Positions 57,371 through 64,000 of a stretch of 64,000 nt of DNA are shown here, one piece after another. The DNA lies in contig QCXZ01000064.1 of assembly GCA_025024175.1 (NCBI GenBank), forward strand, positions 11,284,001 through 11,348,000, read 5' to 3'. The position numbers and the translations under genes are program-made. Origin of the DNA: Rhyzopertha dominica. Its lineage: Eukaryota; Arthropoda; Insecta; Coleoptera; Bostrichidae. Numbering within the stretch: position 1 is the stretch's first letter; every line of letters begins with the position of its first letter. The notes under the pieces were generated by a model. The model was not told where the DNA came from and made no database searches. It was given only the letters and a program-made list of their open reading frames with translations.

Positions 57371-58382
57371 AACAATTTAGGTACGACATAAATCTTCATT
57401 TTGAACATTTGTTTTTTTAACTATTCATTCATAATTTATGTGAAAATTGCTTAATATATTTTACTAATTTTTTAATCACACACTTACCGAGAATAATGCC
57501 GTTTGTAAAGGTATGGATGAATTAAATAATAATTTTGGGTTATTTAACCTTATAATGCAGCGAATTGGGTATATTTTACTGCTTGTTTATTGTATCTATG
57601 AAGAAATAGTCTTTTTAGACTTGATTATTATATTCCGTCAACCAAATCTGAAAATTTATGTAAACTTATTTGAATGCAGTTGTATCTCTTTCTCAATACA
57701 AGCACTCCTACATATTTAAGTATATTGACATAAAATCCTTTATTAGGGTTTCATTTCATAGCATGTTTTCATTTTTCCTGTTTTCCTTCTATGTTGTACG
57801 CAAATGCCACAGATTTTGGTTTGTAGGCAGGTGTCACGTACGCAAGTGACACGACATTGTTTAAATTCAGTGTATTTTGATTTTTTGTTTCAACAGTAAT
57901 TCATATGACTTATTTATGTTTGCTAGAATGTCTCATACTTGAGTGTTGTTGTTTGATAGCGTAAAATTATGGATGCGTGAATATGCTTATGAAAGAGATA
58001 ATAATTTTATCGGAATACTTTAAACATGAGTTTTACGCAGATGTAAGTTTTATGTATATTAGTAATCATGATTGTTGTATTGCTTGATCTGATGATTTCA
58101 TGCCTATGATAACTTTGACATTCTTATAATACAATTTTGGAGAAAAAAGTTATCAATAATATGGGTGAAAATAAATATCAGGTTATACTTTAGAAAGCAT
58201 AAAAAATGCAATTTTGTTTATTAACTCAATACAGCAATAAATATATATAACTTGGCTCGGGAAGAATTTTGTTAGTGGATTTTGAGTAATCAAGATCAAT
58301 GGGACAAACTTTTGTTTACTGAAGCATGTTTCAACAGAGTTGGAATAACAAATAAACGAAGTTGCAAAACCTTTTTTCAATT

Positions 58383-58660
58383 AATGTTTATTGCGGTATT
58401 GTAGAAAACCATTTCATGGAACCAGTTGTTCTTGAAAACCGTTTGACAGGGAAAATATACCTAAACTTTTTGCAGTAAGCCCTGCTAGAATGATTGGAAG
58501 AACCCTCACTGCATGCCTGGAGCTTCCATCATGATGCTGCCGAGCAGTTGCATTACTGTCTGAGCGGTTTATAGATCGATGCATAGGTTGATGCTTGAAC
58601 TGCGAGATCACCTGATCTTACTCCACTTGAATGCCGCCCTATGATGACACAAGCAACGTG
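58383..58660 (+). mobile_element. mariner-like transposase relic (C-terminal half)
   Basis: The + strand reads VYCGIVENHFMEPVVLENRL, then TGKIYLNFLQ, and after stops ARSPDLTPLE. These match the GIIGDHIIGPFFF...LTG..YL.FL and final SPDLTPLD region of the DUF4817/DDE_3 family. Multiple stops are present. Confidence 0.6.
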
Positions 58661-58999
58661 TTTATTCGGTAGTGCCACAAGCTAGGGAAAAATTAATCGA
58701 AATCATGACATAAAAGTCGCAAATGAAATAAAATATAACCTAGAAACCCTCTTTATTCGACGGTCTCGGTGATCATGTTGAGTCGTTTTTACAGTAGAAC
58801 AAAATAAAAATTTTCGTTGAAATGTTTAAAGTTCAACAATAAGGTTTGATTTTTGGGTAATTGATGTTATCTTTATCTTTTATCTTTTTTCGTTTTACTT
58901 GTGAATAAATAACTTAATTATGGCTGCCTCCAAGGCCATTTATATTATTTTTTTACTATCGCGCGAAACAGCAATGCATTATGCGATTTTTCACGTCTA

Positions 59000-59480
59000 G
59001 CCTAAAATTAGGGTAGCAGGGCTGCAACTCCCAAAATGATTTACAGACGAGTCGGAAATTCAGTCTGTGGAACTCGAGACAGTTTCAATAATTCATGAGG
59101 GCGCTTAGCAATTTTTCCCGCAATAATCCGAACCTAGACACCGATATTGATTTTGTTAGGGGTGTGGTGACGCTGTTTTCCATCTCTTTTAACCCCCCAC
59201 ATTGCTCCATTTCCACTTCCTTGGCAACTGAGAGCTCCGTTTAAATTTGCATTAACTTGTTGTTTGTGTAATTATCGCGTGGCTTGATCTCTTTGTTTTC
59301 AAAACAGGGATGATGTTGGGACATTAGGACGCCTTAGATCTAGCTACGGGGGGGTTAGAAGACAATCGGAGGGTTTGACCGAGCATATGGAACTGTCATA
59401 CTATTTGAGGGGATCAAAGGACCTTGCGATAAAGTCGTTGAATACGGCTGGGTTGTGTTGACAAACAATTCCTGGTAACG
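59000..59480. other. GC-richer unique island
   Basis: It contains GGGATCAAAGGACC (TCF/LEF-like core ATCAAAG), GGGGTGTGG, a CCCCCCAC run and TAATTATCGCG. No coding frame is seen. It is a candidate regulatory element. Confidence 0.35.
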
Positions 59481-60121
59481 ATGTAGGTTTCGTAGAAACG
59501 TGTAATACTGATTTATCGGTTATGTTTACAAAACTTGACCCTTAAGTCGGGTTCGAGATAAATACTAATACGCTGAGATTTTTATATCTATGGCACAAAT
59601 GGGTCTGTTATCGTGTATCAAGGAATTAATGCATAAATAGTTTATCTCATTCAAGAGAGTTTGCAATCGTAACGCTTATCGTTTGTTAATTCCAAGGCCA
59701 GCACTGCGTGCGAGTTCGCGACTAAATTTCATTTTATTAAAGTCATCGTCAGTTTTTTAAACATGTCACATTTCATCTTTGAGTTTTTGACATTGTACAT
59801 TTAGAAAACACCGAAGCATTAGAGAAAAAATGCAACAGCATTTCGTGATGGAACTCTAAGGAGACAGTGCTCTGTTAACGCCAGTAAATTTTCTGTATAC
59901 AGAATGCGTGCTTTACTTAAGTGTAGTTTTGTAATATCTAAGACTAAATTTTAAACTCTAGCGGCACTTCATAATAGGTTATAGGTACATATGTACAAGT
60001 AGACTGGAGTGAAATACTTCAGGATGAAATTGATCATCTGATTGAATCGATGAGCACATGCTTTGGTAAGTGCATACAGCACCGTGTAGCCTCCACCTAT
60101 TAATTTTTTTATATTTATACT

Positions 60122-60122
<1 letters not shown>

Positions 60123-60163
<41 letters not shown>

Positions 60164-61547
60164 GGATTTTATTGAAACAAGAGCAGATACTGAGAGTAAT
60201 ACATCATGAGCAACAGAGGCAAAGTCTAGCAGAAGCTATTTTACTTAACCTTAAAAAAGAAAATTAAACTATATTATATTAGCACAGCAATAAATAAAAT
60301 TCCAATAAATCAAGCACAGGCTCAACGAATATAACAAAGTAAATACATAAAAAATGTTCAAAAGCGATATCGGACAACCTATTTGCTGAAAAGCAGTCAA
60401 CGAACCTCATTGAGTCCGAACGAGTTAAGAGATTAATGGCAATCATGAAATCTGACGGTCGAAAAAAAAACTGTCTTAGTTTAAATTTAAATTTGTTAAT
60501 ATTTAGTTTTTTTAAACTCACCCGGAAGGGAATTATTCAGCCTTACAGCATTGTATGTGAAGCAGCGAACGAACATAGCAGAGCTATGGCGAGGCAACAA
60601 AAGTTTAGCTTTATTTCGTGTATCACTTGAATGCGTAGATGAATGAGGGACAAACTTAGACCTCAAATTTTTACATGCATGGGCAGAATTTAGTAAAGCA
60701 TGGACGAAACAACCCAAGTGATAATTCCAGCGGGAATCCATGCGTAATCAGTTCAAAGAGATACATGGTCCCCGCGTTGCAAGCCAAAAACCAAGCGACA
60801 TCATGCATTCTGAACCTTTTGAACCCTGTTTCTATCAACAGCTTAAGGTTAGAAAATGATTTTTGTAATAACTTAGTTACATGCAGCTTAAATCGGAACT
60901 GCGTGTCCATAATGAGACCCAAATTTCTACTATGATTAACAAAATTTAACATTGAACCATCTATATAAACATTGAAAGACTGTTTAAGAAATATTATATT
61001 ATGTTTATTACCAAAGACCATCAGCTGCGATTTGGACGAATTTAATTCAAGGCCGTGTTCAGCAGACAATTTTCTTAATGTTTCAAGTTTTTCATTCAGA
61101 ATTTTGGCAGCCCTTGCGAAATCATGGTTATCGAAACTAAAATACTTTTTTACTCTACATTTAAGAACTGAGTTCACTATATCAGACGTATAGATTATGA
61201 AAAGCAGAGGTCCTAATATGGAGCCTTGGGGAACACCAGATCTAACCGACAATTCAGAGGAGACACTATCTTTATATTTTACCACTTGAGTTCTATCGCT
61301 CAAATAAGATCTAATAAACTGTACCGACAAATTGCTGAAACCGTAAAACTTTAGTTTGGCGCATAACAGACCATAATTAATGGTATCGAACGCTTTTGAA
61401 AAATCGAGCAAAACCAAAGCACTGACTAAACCTTTATCATAGGCTGAAATGAGATCATCCATGTCTGAAGCTAGTGCAGTAGAAGAGCTCCGACCATGTC
61501 TGAGTCCGCACTGAGCATCGGGAATGATGTTATTATCGACTGCTCTT
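60123..61547 (-). mobile_element. CR1/Jockey-like non-LTR retrotransposon, 5'-truncated, with TTA-repeat tail
   Basis: On the minus strand it begins at about 61547 with IPDAQCGLRHGRSSSTALAS. The best frame (61462-60671, 263 codons) has LLDFSKAFDTINYGLL, then SGVPQGSILGPLLFIIYTSD and [13 protein letters not shown]. The catalytic YADD box appears to be deleted between KCRVKKY and FSFDNHDFARAA. The C-terminus (SDTRNKAKLLLPRHS, YNAVRLNNSLPGEFKK) follows in another frame to about 60496. The copy ends in a 38 bp TTA repeat (60123-60160). Confidence 0.85.
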
Positions 61548-61549
61548 TA

Positions 61550-62600
61550 ACAGTTTACTTTACTTCTTCTTGCCTGTTTTATTAATTATCTGTAATGCAT
61601 TTCAATTTTTTCTTAAGCTGTACTCAAAAAAAAAACAAATATTTTTATTTTATGCTTTAGTATAATGTTAATAGTTCATATTCGTCAAGTCGGTCATTCC
61701 ACATCGTATGTCAGCTGTCCAGTATGTCTAGTCATGTACTTCTGATCAACGCAATTTGGATGCATAGGCCATATTTATAAAGAAATCTGATGGGATTACG
61801 TAATTACGAGAATGATGCTATACTAATGAATTATTATACTGAAATCCCCTAATATGTGAAGCTAGCGGACTAATGTTGGTTTAATTAATGTGAATATTTC
61901 ACCAACGTATTTGACGTGATATGGAAGAAAGTAATGCATTTAGTAACCTTTGTGAATCATTCTTTCGTAGCTGCGTGCAGAATAACAACGTGAATACGAA
62001 ATTGTTAAGTTGCTATACATGGTAAGATCAGTTAGAGACGATGCGAAGTGAAGTACCTAAAGAGTTTGACAATTTTTTGTTTTGTGAAGGTCGTTTAGTA
62101 AGGAACGATAATACACTTTAAACCTAACTCCTGGAGCTTGCTTATCTCTATTGTCTACTCTTCAAAATGTAACTTACAAAATATGCATAAGTAAAGATTA
62201 GCTTAAACTTAAATGCAGTAGAAAAGTGAAAAACAGCTAATTGCTGCCATTTATTTAGGAATATTATTTCCAATGTAGGAAATAACAGAAATAATCCGGA
62301 AACTTTTTTAATCAGGTAACTTTCGTTTATTTAACTGTATTGTTTGAAACAAGCTCCTGATATCTCAGTTGCTTGAGGCGTACCGCATTTTATGGTTTTC
62401 ATTATTATTGCTCACTTTTCAATCTCAGAATAAAAACATACGTACCTAATAATAATAAAACGTGCCTTCGAACCTATGGGAACAATGAAAGTACGTCGCC
62501 AGTAGAGCATATCCTAGTAGGCAGTGCAGCAGACTCCAACCAGTGGAATCGCCTACAACGAAAAAAGCGTTCTCCCATGATCGACTCCAACTCAATAACG
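61550..62600. other. DNA without recognised gene
   Basis: Nothing is supported. Confidence 0.45.
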
Positions 62601-62612
62601 AATATTAATATT

Positions 62613-62921
62613 ACCTCACGGTACGATCTATAGGAGAACGAAAACGATATCTGAAAACGTGCACAAACCGACATCTGGTAGTCCCGATTCTGGTCCACGC
62701 GTTCCAACCTACTGACGTTAGTGCACGGCGATCTGCAGCAACTTTGATGTCCTGTAACTTTTGAAGCGGGAGGCTGCACCCCGTAGGGCTCCTGATTGGA
62801 GGTCAGTGGGTCATGAGCTACTACCATACCAAGTTTGGTCGTGATCCGATCAATTCCGTTTCATCCGTACAGTTCTCCTTTTTTCACGTGCCTCGCGGTA
62901 CGATCAATGGGAGAACGAGAA
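62613..62921. repeat. pair of direct repeats around a GC-richer spacer
   Basis: A 33 bp word (core CGGTACGATC, then GGAGAACGA) at 62613-62645 recurs at 62889-62921 with about five differences, 276 bp apart. The spacer includes ACCAAGTTTGGTCGTGATCC, which has the look of a dispersed repeat, so this may be part of an unrecognised transposon. Confidence 0.55.
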
Positions 62922-63965
62922 CTTAAGTACCAGATGGATAAAATAAGTGCGCATCATATAACTACATAGTTGCTAACGCAGTAAACGAAAAAGATCATCA
63001 AAAGGAGATGTAGTCATCTAGATGAAAGAGATAGACCACATGCTAAAAACGCTGGAATATAAAAGACAAGCTAAAAATAGGGAGACCCTGCTATATATAC
63101 ATCAAAAACAACTGTAAAAAATGGTAATTTAAAAGTGAGAAATAATCTCTGAACAATGAGTAGAGTGTAAGAAATAAAAATTAATTAATAAACTATTCCC
63201 TGAATTTATACGACATATAAGCAACAAGTGATTCTCACATAAACACATAACACATCATAAAGAGCATCCACACGATACATGCAACTCGCCTGCTTCATAC
63301 CTCAAAGCATGCTTCTCAGCAACCCAGCGTATACGTTGCAGGTCCGGCGGTACATCTGGAAATGGCAAAAATGCTGACCGTACGCTGATTCAGTCAATCA
63401 ATCAACCAACCAACCAGACGTTTTGAGCGTATTTGAGTCGTAATATTCCGAATCAGCCTTTTTTTTACTACTTGTGCTATTTTGGAGAGACGAAATTTAT
63501 TTAAACAATATTAATATTCACAAGTAGCATTAACAATTTCGCGAGCAAACTACTACTGTTACTACCTATATAATAAATGGATAGCCAAAAGTGTTTTGAA
63601 TTATAATGGGTTAAAATACCGTAAAAAATTGTTGTACATAGCAATATTGAACTAAATGTGCGGTATATTGGCGGAGTAGGTAATGTATAATGGATAAAGT
63701 TCATTGTTCGATCATAAAATAAATAGGATTTATCCAAAATCTGGGATTTTATTTTTATTATGCTGAACTGGATTTTTACAATCACTTATAACCACCATAA
63801 ATCAAATCATCAGTTCATCACTGGCGATAATATTTAAGTCGCATATCTTTTGACGGAGCAAATTGTTTGTGAACCACGGATACGGTCATAATGTATTTAC
63901 TCGTTCGATGAGTTGCCTTGTTTTATAACTAGGTATCAGATTTCTCTAATGCATTTTTCTTCCAG

Positions 63966-64000
63966 GACCCTTCCCATCCAGTCTTGATGTAAACCAAACC
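63966..64000 (+). CDS. possible exon running off the window edge
   Basis: A strong polypyrimidine tract and acceptor (gcatttttcttccag) is followed by 35 nt. One frame stays open (PFPSSLDVNQT after a split codon). The other two hit stops. It is not phase-compatible with the MASN exon at 32.3 kb directly, so another exon would be needed between. The gene is not recognised. Confidence 0.3.

Noticed and set aside
1..64000. tRNA genes, rRNA genes, CRISPR arrays, operons, bacterial-type promoters or terminators
   Set aside because: No B-box with cloverleaf, no rRNA core and no regular repeat-spacer array was seen; spliced genes and transposon families are eukaryotic.

Overview
The window looks like AT-rich nuclear DNA of an arthropod, most likely an insect. 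It has short spliced genes, introns packed with transposon relics, and a mix of Tc1/mariner, hAT, foldback, CR1/Jockey/RTE-like and Penelope-like elements. A beetle would fit, but the sequence alone does not prove it. A few ambiguous bases (N) mark consensus uncertainty.

Two protein-coding genes can be read with confidence, both on the + strand. The first (2383-24684, 5' end not seen) is a secreted-type protein made of nine consecutive Kazal domains. It is encoded by eight exons that join in frame without a gap. Its three large introns hold most of the transposon debris. The second (26631-27449) is the mitochondrial ribosomal protein uS11m (mRpS11), complete, with five exons and introns of only 53-60 bp.

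Region by region. 1-8778: upstream DNA and Kazal intron 1, with a mariner-like relic, an RTE-like reverse transcriptase relic and a Penelope-like 3' fragment lodged in it. 8779-15219: Kazal exons 2-7, with a TIR element, a 1.5 kb foldback element and a Tc1 relic in one intron. 15220-24449: the 9.2 kb last Kazal intron, with a Penelope-like element that still has a target-site duplication and inverted arms with hammerhead-like motifs. It also holds a Tc1 gene interrupted by a mariner-like element and, probably, by a CR1-like element. 25090-26090: an element with a decayed THAP domain. 26360-27449: a short ORF and mRpS11. 27880-31200: a hAT relic with flanking repeats. 31440-32360: a cluster of RFX X-box palindromes and a possible first exon of another + strand gene. 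32360-64000: no recognisable complete gene. This part has retroelement and transposase relics, small hairpins, ATCGATA-rich blocks and several GC-richer unique islands that could be conserved regulatory DNA of a long-intron or developmental locus. A possible exon begins at the right edge.

The most notable signals are the repeated hammerhead-ribozyme-like motifs next to Penelope-like sequence, the nested transposons whose break can be resolved to the base, and the triple X-box cluster. All transposable elements seen appear to be relics, with frameshifts, stops or truncation.
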